From Pleomorphovibrio marinus (GTDB lineage: Bacteria > Bacteroidota > Bacteroidia > Cytophagales > Cyclobacteriaceae): 64,000 nucleotides of DNA. Within the stretch, counting starts at the first letter, position 1; each line of letters opens with the position of its first letter. The notes below the pieces were generated by a model. It was not told the origin of the DNA and did no database searches. It saw nothing but the letters and a program-made list of their open reading frames with translations. The position numbers and the translations under genes were made by a program. Positions 20,639 through 31,055 of this stretch are shown piece after piece. Where the stretch lies: assembly GCF_003347495.1 (NCBI RefSeq), contig NZ_QCXY01000004.1, forward strand, positions 186,001-250,000, written 5' to 3'.

Positions 20639-23600
20639 TTATTGAAGAATAAGCGATTTGGAAATTTTGGATATGGAACTTCCTGTTTGCTGGATCAGAA
20701 GAAGTTGGTACACCCCTTTTGATAAATGACTCAGGTCGGCATCCAACAAATACGATCCTGCCTGTTGGTTCTCCCTTTTCAGCACCTTTACCAACCTTCC
20801 ATGAGTGTCATACAAGTTCAGGCTCATAAACCCATCAGCCATTAGCTTATAGGACAATGAAACTTTTGAGTGGCTGGGGTTCGGAAAGGGTACTAAAACC
20901 AACAATTCCCCAATTTCACGAACTTCAGGATGCTTCGCATAAGTTACTTTGATCTTGTCCTTTGCTTCTACCACCACATGATTGACTACTTTCATATCTA
21001 TAGTGGCATGGTCAAGATGGAGCAACAACTGTTCAGTATCAAGCCCTTCAATCTCCCAAAAAAGAGTAGCCTTTTCTACGTTACTATTGATGCTGAATTC
21101 CCATTCGCCTTCCTCATCTATAGGGATAAATTCGCGTGTCAGTGGCATTTCAAGTACATTTCTACCGGTAAATTGTACACTTGCATATTCCCCTAGGTAG
21201 GGAGGTTCGGGCAGATCATAGCTATCGAAACCAAAGGAGGCATCCTTGCGCATACCCAAACCGGAGATTTGGGAAATTATTCCATCGCTACCTTCTACTC
21301 GAAATCTCAACTGCCACCCATCGGCAGGCTGAACCGGGAGGATTCGGGGCTCCGGTATAGGTGCATGATTAAAAGGAATGTGTAGCACCTGGGCTTCAGA
21401 ACTGTATAGGAGTGCCCCTTCGAAAGGCCGCAACGTATCTAGTTCACTGTATGCTCCATCAAACCCTAGTGGACTGGAAATGGGTTGGTGTTTTTGATTA
21501 TGATCCAAGATGCTGGACCATGTTCGATCAAAAAGATAGGGGTTTCCCACCATGTTCCATCCTTTCTGAAGCTTGAGATGATAAGGTGTGTCTTGACGTA
21601 CCTCAGGGACCTTACCCTTAAAGTTAAGCGTATTTGGTAACGCTGAAATTAACCAAAAGGAATTTCCTATCTGGATATCATCTCCTCCGTTGAATTCGAT
21701 AAATTTATTGTCGGTTAGGCCAAACACTCTCCAAAGTGCAGGGTGAAAATCCTGAAAATCTAATCCCATGTGATCATCAATTTTGGGTGATGCCAACTCG
21801 AGGGGAACGCTAAGCAACCTGTAATCCTCCGCAGAAGTCCCGATGTGGGAAAGCTCAATCGATAAAGGCAGTGCATCACCGTATTTCCTATATGCGTAAA
21901 AGGGGTTGGAATCAAGTGTATTGCCCAATTCATCCACTGCACTGATGACGTATTCCACGCCCAATTCATCAAAAACTTCCGGGGCTAACCGATAGTCTAT
22001 CTTTAAGGTGTCCGAAATAACTTCGACCAGGTTTTGACTTGCTTCCCAGCCCTCTTCATCCTCATACGATCTAATGGGCCTATACCTCACGTTCAGTTGA
22101 GTGATCGGGCTGTGGTCGGTGATGGTTAAGGGAATCTCAAGTCCAGTGCTTCCTACCTCCCACCAAGTGACTTGGGGCAATGGGCCAAGCTCCGGTGCCA
22201 GGTTATCTGCAAGCGTCGTAAATATAACAGGATCACTCACTACCCTACCCTTTTGATTTTCGGCAAAAGCGACCACCCAATAGTCTCGCCCTGGTTTAAG
22301 GCCATGAATCACAAACTCAACATTTTCTCCAGTGATTTCCTGCGATAAGAATTTGTTTTCAGGGATTAACACCTCTGCGTCGTAGAATTCAAAACCCTTG
22401 CTCAAGAGATGCGCCGAGTCATTATCATTAAGCGATGCGGAAACTTTCGCCTCCACCATTCCCAGTGATTCAATGGAAGGAAGTCCTATTTCCGGCAGTT
22501 CGAACGTTGGGGTCCAGGGAAATTGAACCTCTACAAAAGAGTCTGAGAACCCTGAAGCTAAACCGGTATGTTCTGCCCTTCCCCAAACGTACAGCGATCC
22601 ATCCTGCTTTAAGGCTAGATTGGTTCCGTGATTTGCTGCTATTTCTGCCCAATCGCTGTCTTGTCCTACTTGTACGATCTGAAATTCGGGGCCATTGATT
22701 TCCTTGCCACTATCAAAAATGTTCCTTCCAGAAGCCCACAAGGTACCGTCTTTTTTGATGTATAAAGAGCCTTCTCCTCCGGCGGCTGCCTTTTCCCAAT
22801 CATTGGTATCACTTAATAGGATTGGCTCCAACGTTCTTTGTTTGTCAGAAGGAAGCTGACCACTGTGATTAACTCCCCAACCCCATAGCTCCCCTTTATC
22901 ATTGATAGCCAGCGTATGACCATGGCTGTTTATGGTATTAATATTTTCTCCTAGGCCCCAGGGTACCCACCAATACAATTGGTCTTGAACTTTATGAGGT
23001 GGATGTTCCCAGAACTGAACGTAACTATATGGATCATATATATAATAGCCCCCCATCCTACTTTTCAGGATAGTATATGCAGTTCCCACCACCATACTTT
23101 CCCATTGTTCTTCAAAAGGTAACTTTCTGAAGTTACTGTCCTGTCCTCCTGGAACGCTACCGATTTTATAAATGGAACCATCGTCTTTAAGAACCAGGAA
23201 ATAATCCGCATTCCCCTGCACATCCACCCAATCTTTATCCTCCGAGAGAAGTACTTCGTCCAATTTGGTAATAAAGGGGTTGTTTTCCCAGTGTCGAAAC
23301 AACCCCCACGCGTAAAGTGAACCATCCACTTTTATCCCTACTCCACCATTTCGGGAATAATGCAATTTTTCATATCCCTTTCTGAAGGTTTTATAAGGTA
23401 CTCGAATTTCCGTACCATCCGGCACAAAACTACGTTCAGGATGCTGGCTTCCCCAAATCCATACTTCATCCTCACTATCCAAGGCATAGGCTCCGTTATA
23501 TCCAGGGGAAGCGCCAATTTTTTTGAATGTTCTATCAGGTAGCAGTGGCTGCGGAAGATCATATTCGCCAGGATCTCCAACACCCAATATCCCTCCTAAA

Positions 23601-24580
23601 TTGAGGCCTTTCGCAAAGACGCTGCCATCCTTGGTAATTCCTATGGTATTATTGATTCCGGTAAAATAGTATTGCCATTCATCCCCCACTTTAACCAACT
23701 CCCTATTCTCGATCTTCCAAAGCCCATTATCCTCATCTTGAAACATGCAGTCTCTTGAATGGCATTTTACGGAACTCCACTTTATCTCCGGCTTTAGCTG
23801 AGTCAGCCCACCACCATGTGGCAACCCGTTTATCTGTGGTGTGACGGACCAACACCAGAGACTTCCATCCTCTTTTAGCGCAGCACCTAAGCTATAGCTG
23901 ACAGCAACCATTTTCCATCCTTTATCCGAGTGGATTTGTATGGGATCAGCACTGTTGGTGATAAATTGGGTATCATTAAAAAGATGTGTAATCGAGTGCC
24001 CTCCCCAGCCCCATAGGGATCCATCTTCTTTAATCCCAACACTGGCATCAAGGCCTATGCTTACCTGCTTCCATTTATCGTCTATATGGGCTGCTTGAGG
24101 CTGGGAAAAAGAAAAGTTTTCTTTAAGACCTAGTTGCAAATGGTCATTTCCACCCAGCACCCAAATGGTATTCTCTTCGCTTAAACAAATCAAACTCGAA
24201 TTTCTCACACTCATGTCCCTTATCTTTTCGGGAAAAGGAAGTTGAACTGGCTTTGTGTTATGTTTTTCTTCACCCGCAAAGAACACATTCGGTATTTTGG
24301 CACCCCAAGTCCAGACTCTACCCTCCTTGTCTAAGGCTACACTAAACTCTTCTCCTGCATAGATTTCTTTTATTTCAAAATCAAGTTCAATTCTGACCGG
24401 TTTACTCCTTGAAATCATATCCCCGGTTCCCAGCTGACCGAAGTTATTGCTACCCCAACCCCAAAGCTCCCCTGTTTCTGATAGGTAAAAAGCATGTAAA
24501 CTGAAGCTAACCTGTTGCCCAATTCCCTGAAACACCAGGCACATTGCAATCGCCAAAAATAGTAAGATTTTCATAGTCAA
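20639..24580 (-). CDS. RCC1-repeat giant secreted protein with T9SS type A sorting domain
   Basis: A 1313-residue exported protein. The signal peptide (MKILLFLAIAMCLVFQGIGQ) is followed by many RCC1 propeller repeats such as GELWGWGSNNFGQLGTGD and SLWGWGG, covering about residues 20-690. FN3-like modules follow (PGRDYWVVAFAENQKGRVVS), then low-homology beta regions. The C-terminal sorting domain begins VPFPNPSHSKVSLSYKL and ends GVYQLLLIQQTGSSISKISK. The sorting domain directs outer-membrane translocation by the type IX system. It follows the FN3-like lipoprotein gene by 13 bp. Confidence 0.9.
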   Translation of the reverse strand: MTMKILLFLAIAMCLVFQGIGQQVSFSLHAFYLSETGELWGWGSNNFGQLGTGDMISRSKPVRIELDFEIKEIYAGEEFSVALDKEGRVWTWGAKIPNVFFAGEEKHNTKPVQLPFPEKIRDMSVRNSSLICLSEENTIWVLGGNDHLQLGLKENFSFSQPQAAHIDDKWKQVSIGLDASVGIKEDGSLWGWGGHSITHLFNDTQFITNSADPIQIHSDKGWKMVAVSYSLGAALKEDGSLWCWSVTPQINGLPHGGGLTQLKPEIKWSSVKCHSRDCMFQDEDNGLWKIENRELVKVGDEWQYYFTGINNTIGITKDGSVFAKGLNLGGILGVGDPGEYDLPQPLLPDRTFKKIGASPGYNGAYALDSEDEVWIWGSQHPERSFVPDGTEIRVPYKTFRKGYEKLHYSRNGGVGIKVDGSLYAWGLFRHWENNPFITKLDEVLLSEDKDWVDVQGNADYFLVLKDDGSIYKIGSVPGGQDSNFRKLPFEEQWESMVVGTAYTILKSRMGGYYIYDPYSYVQFWEHPPHKVQDQLYWWVPWGLGENINTINSHGHTLAINDKGELWGWGVNHSGQLPSDKQRTLEPILLSDTNDWEKAAAGGEGSLYIKKDGTLWASGRNIFDSGKEINGPEFQIVQVGQDSDWAEIAANHGTNLALKQDGSLYVWGRAEHTGLASGFSDSFVEVQFPWTPTFELPEIGLPSIESLGMVEAKVSASLNDNDSAHLLSKGFEFYDAEVLIPENKFLSQEITGENVEFVIHGLKPGRDYWVVAFAENQKGRVVSDPVIFTTLADNLAPELGPLPQVTWWEVGSTGLEIPLTITDHSPITQLNVRYRPIRSYEDEEGWEASQNLVEVISDTLKIDYRLAPEVFDELGVEYVISAVDELGNTLDSNPFYAYRKYGDALPLSIELSHIGTSAEDYRLLSVPLELASPKIDDHMGLDFQDFHPALWRVFGLTDNKFIEFNGGDDIQIGNSFWLISALPNTLNFKGKVPEVRQDTPYHLKLQKGWNMVGNPYLFDRTWSSILDHNQKHQPISSPLGFDGAYSELDTLRPFEGALLYSSEAQVLHIPFNHAPIPEPRILPVQPADGWQLRFRVEGSDGIISQISGLGMRKDASFGFDSYDLPEPPYLGEYASVQFTGRNVLEMPLTREFIPIDEEGEWEFSINSNVEKATLFWEIEGLDTEQLLLHLDHATIDMKVVNHVVVEAKDKIKVTYAKHPEVREIGELLVLVPFPNPSHSKVSLSYKLMADGFMSLNLYDTHGRLVKVLKRENQQAGSYLLDADLSHLSKGVYQLLLIQQTGSSISKISKSLILQ

Positions 24581-24593
24581 CTAAGATTTTGAT

Positions 24594-25331
24594 TTAGTCA
24601 AGGGTGGGAAATGTAGGGGCATCGGGCAAGTGCTCGGCTGTTGAAAATTCTCCGACTTCTCCATAGGCTATACCTATCCGGTTTTCAGCGAAACTCCTTA
24701 CATAATAGGTTGTTCCCGGCTGTAGTGAGGTAATTTTCGCTGAAAATACCGCATTCTCCTCCAATGCCAGAAAGTCCGATTGCAAGCTTGGGTCGGGATG
24801 TAGCGCCCAACAAAACCCCTTTTTCAGGATAAGTTCACCTCCATCATGAACGACATCTCCACTTACTTCCACAGAATGAACCGTGATATGCCGAATGGTG
24901 GTCTCATCTAATTCCGGAAGACCGGGTAAGGTTGTAAAGCTGATAGGCTTTCCTTCACCCTTTCCTATAGAATTAATCGCATAGGCCACTACACGATAAG
25001 CAGAACCTGATTTTAGTCCGGAAATTTCTACAGTAAATTGGCTATCTAAACCTTCAAGATCTTCCGCTACCAACCGCATGGCAGTAGGGGAATCGTGCGC
25101 TCCAACCAGAAAGCCTCTCTCTGTAAGGCTAGCAACACCTCCCATACTTTCTATGTCTGCAAATAGGATGGCAGCGTTTTCTTGAATACCACTAACTGGT
25201 AAGGTCTGGACGCGTGGAACAGTAAGCTCCAATTCATCCCGACAGGCAACTAAAAACCCGAGGCAAAACGCTAAATACGCCCAATTTTTCCACACAAAAA
25301 ATTCATTCCGCACCCCCCTTCTCCTCTCCAT
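24594..25331 (-). CDS. FN3-like lipoprotein
   Basis: A 245-residue lipoprotein with lipobox FLVAC (Cys near residue 30) and two fibronectin-III-like modules. Their repeated signature is GLKSGSAYRVVAYAINSIGK and LQPGTTYYVRSFAENRIGIA, each followed by a FTT/FST end. The same signature occurs in the downstream RCC1 protein. The two genes are 13 bp apart and probably co-transcribed, suggesting a surface complex (inference). Confidence 0.8.
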   Translation of the reverse strand: MERRRGVRNEFFVWKNWAYLAFCLGFLVACRDELELTVPRVQTLPVSGIQENAAILFADIESMGGVASLTERGFLVGAHDSPTAMRLVAEDLEGLDSQFTVEISGLKSGSAYRVVAYAINSIGKGEGKPISFTTLPGLPELDETTIRHITVHSVEVSGDVVHDGGELILKKGFCWALHPDPSLQSDFLALEENAVFSAKITSLQPGTTYYVRSFAENRIGIAYGEVGEFSTAEHLPDAPTFPTLD

Positions 25332-25980
25332 ACCTAAACAACTACCACCATTGACGACCTAAAAAAACTGCACTAATGTAAAAGAATTTCGATTGATTTA
25401 AAAAATTTATTTTTTTATTTTTTGATCCCCAGAATTATATAATATTTATACTTCAAAAAAATATCCTTAACCAACTAATGTTAGCATAGGAAAAGGAATT
25501 TAGATTCCCTATTTTTTAATTGGAAGTTAAGATTAAAGGGTTTGTTTGGACATTTTTCCTATTATTTCTGGTTTTCCGTTATTTTGGGGAAAGACTTGAT
25601 GGAAACAACCTTGGAGCCTTGCCAAGACCCCACACCTATTATTTGCTCCCCACCCGCAATTATGCCAAGGTGCCGTAGTATGTAGGAAAAGTGTGAGGTA
25701 CCTCCCCTTGATTTACTCATGGTCCGAAGGAAAATGCTTAGCGATTTTTTTGATAGAACCACTGCTTTTTTATGGGAATGACCAAGCAGCATTAACTCAA
25801 CTTTTGACCTGATTCGATTTTCCTTGGCCACATCACTCACATCAATACTTATTAAGGTAAGACAAATTTATTCCCCACTATCGGAAAAAGCCCATTCATA
25901 AACTTCTCTCCTTGCGGAACCCTTCATTTCCGAATTGCATAGGTAAAGCCCTAGCTCAATTTAATCGACAAAAAGCCCCT

Positions 25981-26289
25981 TCAATCCTCTTTTCTATCTC
26001 CTCCAAGACTGTAATGATTGTTTTCTTCATCTTCTGAGCCAATATCCTCCTGCTCATCATCCAGCTCACTTCCCGGAACGTCCATTTCTCCACCGCTAAA
26101 ATCAATTTCTTGTTGCCGTTGTTTGAGTTTCTCATCCGCCCCCATATCCATACTAAGGTCTTTGGGCCCTAGGGCCTCCATATCCTCTTCGGTAATTTCA
26201 TGAGGGTTTTCCGTATTATCCAGCTTTTTGTCTGTTGATGCCGTGGTGCCTTTATCTGCAGCTTCTTTTTTTGAATTTCTCTTTTCCAT
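25981..26289 (-). CDS. Small acidic low-complexity protein
   Basis: A 102-residue protein that is basic at the N-terminus (MEKRNSKKEAADKG) and very acidic at the C-terminus (ELDDEQEDIGSEDEENNHYS). It is probably disordered, with no domain, signal peptide or membrane segment. Similar small proteins are common in Cytophagales, often annotated as hypothetical. Function is unknown. Confidence 0.65.
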   Translation of the reverse strand: MEKRNSKKEAADKGTTASTDKKLDNTENPHEITEEDMEALGPKDLSMDMGADEKLKQRQQEIDFSGGEMDVPGSELDDEQEDIGSEDEENNHYSLGGDRKED

Positions 26290-26575
26290 GGTTTCTGATT
26301 ATTGATTTACAAATGATAATTGGGAAAGTCTAGTTATACCTTCCCATTCATTTTATCGTCAATATCCATGCCTTAGGCTGTCAATAAACAATAAAAATGC
26401 ATTAAATCTTATCCAGAAAAACTAAATAAAAATAAGATGGTCTGTTATTTGTAAGATAATTAATGCCTTTCAATTGAATAATTCAAAATTGATGCCTAAA
26501 AACTATGTATTTAGTGGTTAGGCATGATCGGAAATCCGTTTTCGAATTTCTAGAAGGCAATCAATAGTCTCCATC

Positions 26576-28405
26576 ATGCAGGAAAGTATTAAAAACACCC
26601 TAAACGAATACCTAAATAAAGGGTCTCAAGTCAATATCAAGTTGGAAAATTGTGGTAAGCTAAAAAAGGAAAGGCTCCTTCCCTACCTGCTGGTGTACCG
26701 CTATGCATCTTTGGAGGACAAAAGTATCCGGTTGGTCTTAGGTGAATCTTCCTATCTCATTTCACCCCAAACCGAAGAGCAGGACGAGGAAACCACCCAA
26801 ATCATAAAGTATGTTTCCAAGGAGATCTCCCAAAAAGTAGGGGCAGTCCTGGTTCTGGAGTTATGGATTGGTGAAGAAGGAGGTACTGATTTTTCAATAT
26901 TTGCTCCCAAAGACATTGTGCCTTCAACTATTGAAACATTGGCCCTAGGACTGAAAACCTATACAGGAAAACACAGGCGATTAGGGGTTAAGGTCGAATA
27001 CACCCGCATGCGGCATGCCCCCAATTCCCCTCCTCTGCTTACATTAGATCAGTGTCAGGAGGCAGGAATTCTGTTGCTGGGGCTGGAAATCCCACCTTTT
27101 TTTTTAGACAGAAAGAAGGGTGAGTTTTACTACCTGGAGTTTCGTAATTTTAAGATTGCTTTTTCACAAATTTTGAGGAAATGCATTTTTTCTTTTATCC
27201 GGGGCTACACTTCTTTAGGCATTCAGCATTATCATACACTAGGGAGTACTACCATTAATCCCTCCGTCTGGAAAATAGACAAACAATTATCAGAACTGGA
27301 AACTAAATACCAATTCCTGCTGCTTATCTCTCCCATAAATACTATGGAGGCAAAGAAGGAATTCCATGACAAGAAGTTTGAGTCCAAACCCAAGTTTCTA
27401 TACCGTTTTTTACCTGTAGACCCAGACCAAATAAAAGAGGAACTTTTTAAAATAGACATCAGAAGCATAGAGGATCCGACGATCAACTTACTTTTTTCAG
27501 CAAAAAGGGAGGAAATAGATAAACAGGTGACTATGCTTAAAGAAAGGGGCACAAAGAATTTCTTGTTCAGCAGTATACGGCTATACAGTTCTGTGGACAA
27601 GGCCCTTTACCGGACAGCTGTATCGATTTTAAAAAGTTTACCATCCGAAAAAAATAAGGACGAAGAATGGGTGGATTGTCACTATCTCGCCGAAAAATGC
27701 CGGGAAGAGGTATCCTATTATCAGCAGTACTTTACAGCTATGGATGCTAAGGTGGAAATCAAACCGGATGTAGTGGGTATGCTTGTGTCCCAGGGGCAGT
27801 TATATATTGGTGAAAGTTTCAAAGTGCCCAAAAACAGGGTGGAGGCCCTGGTACATCATGAGATCGGAACACATGTACTTACCTTTTACAACGGAAAGGC
27901 ACAGCCATTTCGCCAAATGAGTACTGGGTTTGCCGGGTACGAGGAATTACAGGAAGGCTTGGCGGTGTTATCGGAGTATTTGGTGGGGGGACTTTCCAGT
28001 GACCGGATGAGGATGCTGGCCGGGCGAGTAGTGGCCGCCCACAGCCTCATTGAGGGACATGAATTTCAAGAAACGTTTAAGCTCTTGACCAATACCTATC
28101 AATTCGATGAGAAGCCCGCCTTTGAAATAAGTGCTCGGATTTATCAGGGCGGAGGATGTACCAAGGACATCATCTACCTACGGGGACTTATCTCACTGAT
28201 TAAGCACCTTCAAAATGACGGGGAACTGCCCCCCCTATATGTGGGGAAAATTGCATTGAACCATGTTCCCCTTATCAAAGAATTGCAGGTGAGAAAAATC
28301 TTGAACCCGCCTCCTTTACAACCACGGTTTCTAAAGCAGCCTAAGCCGTTAGAACGGTTGAACAGGGTGAAAAGGGGGCTACCACTATTAGAAATGATAA
28401 ACTAG
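26576..28405 (+). CDS. Flavohemoglobin-expression-modulating QEGLA-motif protein (DUF1704 peptidase-like)
   Basis: A 609-residue cytoplasmic protein. It carries the metallopeptidase motif VHHEIGTHVLTFYNG (HExGTH) at about residue 435 and the name-giving ELQEGLAVLSEYLVGG at about residue 460, the likely third metal ligand. Domain DUF1704 is related to eukaryotic MATCAP tubulin carboxypeptidases. The 43-bp gap to the ATP-grasp gene suggests one operon. ATP-grasp ligase and peptidase together suggest addition and removal of an amino acid on a shared substrate (inference). Confidence 0.85.
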   Translation: MQESIKNTLNEYLNKGSQVNIKLENCGKLKKERLLPYLLVYRYASLEDKSIRLVLGESSYLISPQTEEQDEETTQIIKYVSKEISQKVGAVLVLELWIGEEGGTDFSIFAPKDIVPSTIETLALGLKTYTGKHRRLGVKVEYTRMRHAPNSPPLLTLDQCQEAGILLLGLEIPPFFLDRKKGEFYYLEFRNFKIAFSQILRKCIFSFIRGYTSLGIQHYHTLGSTTINPSVWKIDKQLSELETKYQFLLLISPINTMEAKKEFHDKKFESKPKFLYRFLPVDPDQIKEELFKIDIRSIEDPTINLLFSAKREEIDKQVTMLKERGTKNFLFSSIRLYSSVDKALYRTAVSILKSLPSEKNKDEEWVDCHYLAEKCREEVSYYQQYFTAMDAKVEIKPDVVGMLVSQGQLYIGESFKVPKNRVEALVHHEIGTHVLTFYNGKAQPFRQMSTGFAGYEELQEGLAVLSEYLVGGLSSDRMRMLAGRVVAAHSLIEGHEFQETFKLLTNTYQFDEKPAFEISARIYQGGGCTKDIIYLRGLISLIKHLQNDGELPPLYVGKIALNHVPLIKELQVRKILNPPPLQPRFLKQPKPLERLNRVKRGLPLLEMIN

Positions 28406-28448
28406 CTGAACCAAACCAATTATTACACGACCTATAAATAAACCAACG

Positions 28449-29495
28449 ATGAAAATAGGATTCTTAGTAAACCAGATCTCCACCGAGGATGAGTGGTATG
28501 ACACCACCTTATTGACAAATACGGCCGTAAATATGGGGCATGACGTTTATATCGCTGGCATCGGGGAGCTGAGCTATTTGGAAAACGGCCATATGCGAAT
28601 CAATGCAATAAAGGCACCCCAAATAAAACCCAGGAACCTCAGTACTTATTTAAAACAGTTTCAAGACCCTAAACGAGAAAAATTACCTATCTCTTCAGAG
28701 GACTTGGATGTGTTGTTCCTGCGAAACAACCCCTGTGAGGAAAACGGAGACAGGTCCTGGGCAAAAACAGCGGGAATGCTTTTTGGTCAGATAGCCATGG
28801 AAAAAGACGTACTGGTATTGAATGACCCCTATTCCCTGATGACCTCATACAACAAGATGTATTTTCAGCATTTCCCCGAAGAGGTCAGGCCCCGGACCAT
28901 TATTTCCAGGGATGTAGAGGAAATCAGGGATTTTTACACCAAAGAAAAGGAAAAAATCGTGGTGAAACCGCTGCAGGGTTCTGGCGGAAAGGATGTTTTC
29001 CTGATGGACAGTTCCACCAACCTCAACCAGATCTTGGAAACCATTTCCAGATATGGCTACGTAATTGCCCAGGAGTATTTGCCAGAGGCGAAAAATGGAG
29101 ATACCCGCGTAATCATGGTCAATGGAAAAATTCTGGAGACAAAAGGAAAACCTGCAATTATGCAGCGGGTGAATAAAAGCGGAGACATACGAAGTAACAT
29201 TCATGCAGGCGGAAAGCCTACCAAGGTAAAAATCACAGAGAACATCAAAAAGCTATGTGCCATTGTCGGCCCCAAACTCATCAGGGATGGTATGTTTATG
29301 GCTGGCATAGACATTGTCGGAGACAAAATCATGGAGCTGAACCTGGACAGTCCCGGGGGCATCGTGAGCATGGAAAGAATGGAAAAGGAAAAATTTTCCA
29401 ACGAGATTATCAAAGCCATTGAGAAAAAAATTGATTTTAAACACTATTACCAAGGCAAATTGCCTAATGCTTTTCTCGCAACCTTGGATTTGTGA
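28449..29495 (+). CDS. Glutathione-synthase-like ATP-grasp ligase
   Basis: A 348-residue protein of the GshB/RimK type. The ATP-grasp core includes KIVVKPLQGSGGKDVFLMD (P-loop-like), AQEYLPEAKNGDTRVIMVNG, and the metal-binding MAGIDIVGDKIMELNLDSPG near the C-terminus. It is close to glutathione synthetase in length, but without a gshA in view its substrate is open. It is co-directional with the QEGLA gene. Confidence 0.85.
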   Translation: MKIGFLVNQISTEDEWYDTTLLTNTAVNMGHDVYIAGIGELSYLENGHMRINAIKAPQIKPRNLSTYLKQFQDPKREKLPISSEDLDVLFLRNNPCEENGDRSWAKTAGMLFGQIAMEKDVLVLNDPYSLMTSYNKMYFQHFPEEVRPRTIISRDVEEIRDFYTKEKEKIVVKPLQGSGGKDVFLMDSSTNLNQILETISRYGYVIAQEYLPEAKNGDTRVIMVNGKILETKGKPAIMQRVNKSGDIRSNIHAGGKPTKVKITENIKKLCAIVGPKLIRDGMFMAGIDIVGDKIMELNLDSPGGIVSMERMEKEKFSNEIIKAIEKKIDFKHYYQGKLPNAFLATLDL

Positions 29496-29522
29496 AGGAC
29501 ACCGTCGGGGTCATGGATAGGT

Positions 29523-30473
29523 TTACTGGCACTTTTTGACAACAAAAAATCCATCGCTCCCTTGGTGCTGATATAATGGCAAAAAAAGATAGGCATTCCA
29601 ATTTGATAGCACTTGCTGTCCCCTCGAATAAGCCAGCAACTCCCCTCGGCTGATTTTATCGAAATTTTTAAAGCCCGGTTTCATCACAAATCCATCTTCT
29701 GGACTGATCTCATGTCGGTAAATGACCTCATATACAGCATCTGTCACCGACACTTCTTTAATAAGAAGTGCTAAATGGGAGCGATAATCAGGGATATCTT
29801 TTTCTTCCATCATTCCAGCAACCACCAAAGTGGCCCAGATAGCCGATTCGTGATGGTCCACTGATTTGGGATCATCATGCTGTCCGGCCTCTAGCGTAAA
29901 CCCCAAATGGCCCCTAAGGGTTAGATAATGATCAAAATGTCCCGGAATGAATTTTTCAATACCACACACCACAGGCAAGGGAATTTGATTGGCAAAATTC
30001 AGGCTGTCAGGCCTTTTGTTGACACTGATATAGGGTACGGAAGGGGAAGAAGTGGTATGCAGGTCCATAAATCTTATTGTCGAGCCATCCTTTTCCGCCT
30101 CAATTTCATACACTATGGAAAGTAGGGAATTGAACTCATCCGCCTCGTGGAATCCGGGATGCCTGGTACTAATTAGGTCATCTTCGATCTCAGGAGTACA
30201 TATCCTGTTCAGGTCCCGGTCGATAAGCCTCTTGCCATCAATTAAGGCCTTTAGGTTGCCTATTACACCGAGGATTTTCCCTTTTATCGTCGGCTTTAAC
30301 ACTTCAAGTTTATCCATAACCCTTCTTATCGCCTGTGGGCCACTGGGTTCGTTACCATGAACAGCTCCACTTACCAGAAGGATTGGCCCGGGAATAATAA
30401 TGGTCTGGGGATACGAACCTATAACCCTTCTTATCGCCATTACATTGCTGCTTTCGGTTTTTTGATACATCAT
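29523..30473 (-). CDS. Succinylglutamate desuccinylase / aspartoacylase family protein
   Basis: A 316-residue M14-like zinc hydrolase. The zinc motif is in VSGAVHGNEPSGPQAIR (H-x-x-E), the third ligand in FMDLHTTSSPS, and the catalytic Glu region in HLGFTLEAGQHDD. It cleaves N-acyl amino acids. It is convergent with the ATP-grasp gene across 27 bp. QEGLA protein, ATP-grasp ligase and this family often occur together. Confidence 0.85.
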   Translation of the reverse strand: MMYQKTESSNVMAIRRVIGSYPQTIIIPGPILLVSGAVHGNEPSGPQAIRRVMDKLEVLKPTIKGKILGVIGNLKALIDGKRLIDRDLNRICTPEIEDDLISTRHPGFHEADEFNSLLSIVYEIEAEKDGSTIRFMDLHTTSSPSVPYISVNKRPDSLNFANQIPLPVVCGIEKFIPGHFDHYLTLRGHLGFTLEAGQHDDPKSVDHHESAIWATLVVAGMMEEKDIPDYRSHLALLIKEVSVTDAVYEVIYRHEISPEDGFVMKPGFKNFDKISRGELLAYSRGQQVLSNWNAYLFLPLYQHQGSDGFFVVKKCQ

Positions 30474-30827
30474 TCCTCGGAGTAATATTATTTTTTGCTT
30501 TCTTTTTTTATATGATGCTGAACCATTCGTTGCTTAGCCTCCTCTTCTAATACTGTCCATAACCCCACTACAATAAATTATACCATGGGCATTACTTTAC
30601 CTTTAATGGATTAATAGTGGTTCAGGATATGGGGGCGTTTCATATTTCTCCTGTGGTTTTTTTGTTGGATTAGTAGTTGACTTGTTGGTAATCGTTGTAA
30701 TGGATAATAAAAATCCTTACTTCAGAAAACTACCGTAAGGCCACAACCCAGAACTCCGAATGTAGGGGAAAATATTAGCGGAGTAATTTGGCCATGACGC
30801 TTACGGAGAGAATTGACAAAGGTCAGT
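30474..30827. other. Gene-free stretch
   Basis: About 350 bp with no frame of credible composition, RNA gene or repeat that I can recognise. Confidence 0.4.
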
Positions 30828-31055
30828 TTAATCCGATCCTTCTGTTTTTACAATTTTATTGTAAACGCCCATCAACAAAAAGGGAGATGACCACTGTCCG
30901 ACGAACAGTGCCAATTTATCCTTTCCAAACAGCTTAAGCGTTAAAGAAACACCCATCGAGGCTATAGACGTCCAAAGAAAGACGTCAGACGGAATTACTG
31001 CTGTCTTGTTTTCAATTTCTTTTGCAACTTTTCCTTCATTCTTTTGATCATTCAT
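30828..31055 (-). CDS. Small two-helix membrane protein
   Basis: A 75-residue protein with two hydrophobic segments (VFLWTSIASMGVSLTLKLFG and LALFVGQWSSPFLLMGVYNK). It resembles small hypothetical membrane proteins often found in stress-related stretches of Bacteroidota genomes. No function can be assigned. Confidence 0.65.
   Translation of the reverse strand: MNDQKNEGKVAKEIENKTAVIPSDVFLWTSIASMGVSLTLKLFGKDKLALFVGQWSSPFLLMGVYNKIVKTEGSD

Noticed and set aside
25562..25840. A 92-residue minus-strand frame
   Set aside because: No domain, signal or operon context. The start is arbitrary, and composition does not distinguish it from chance.
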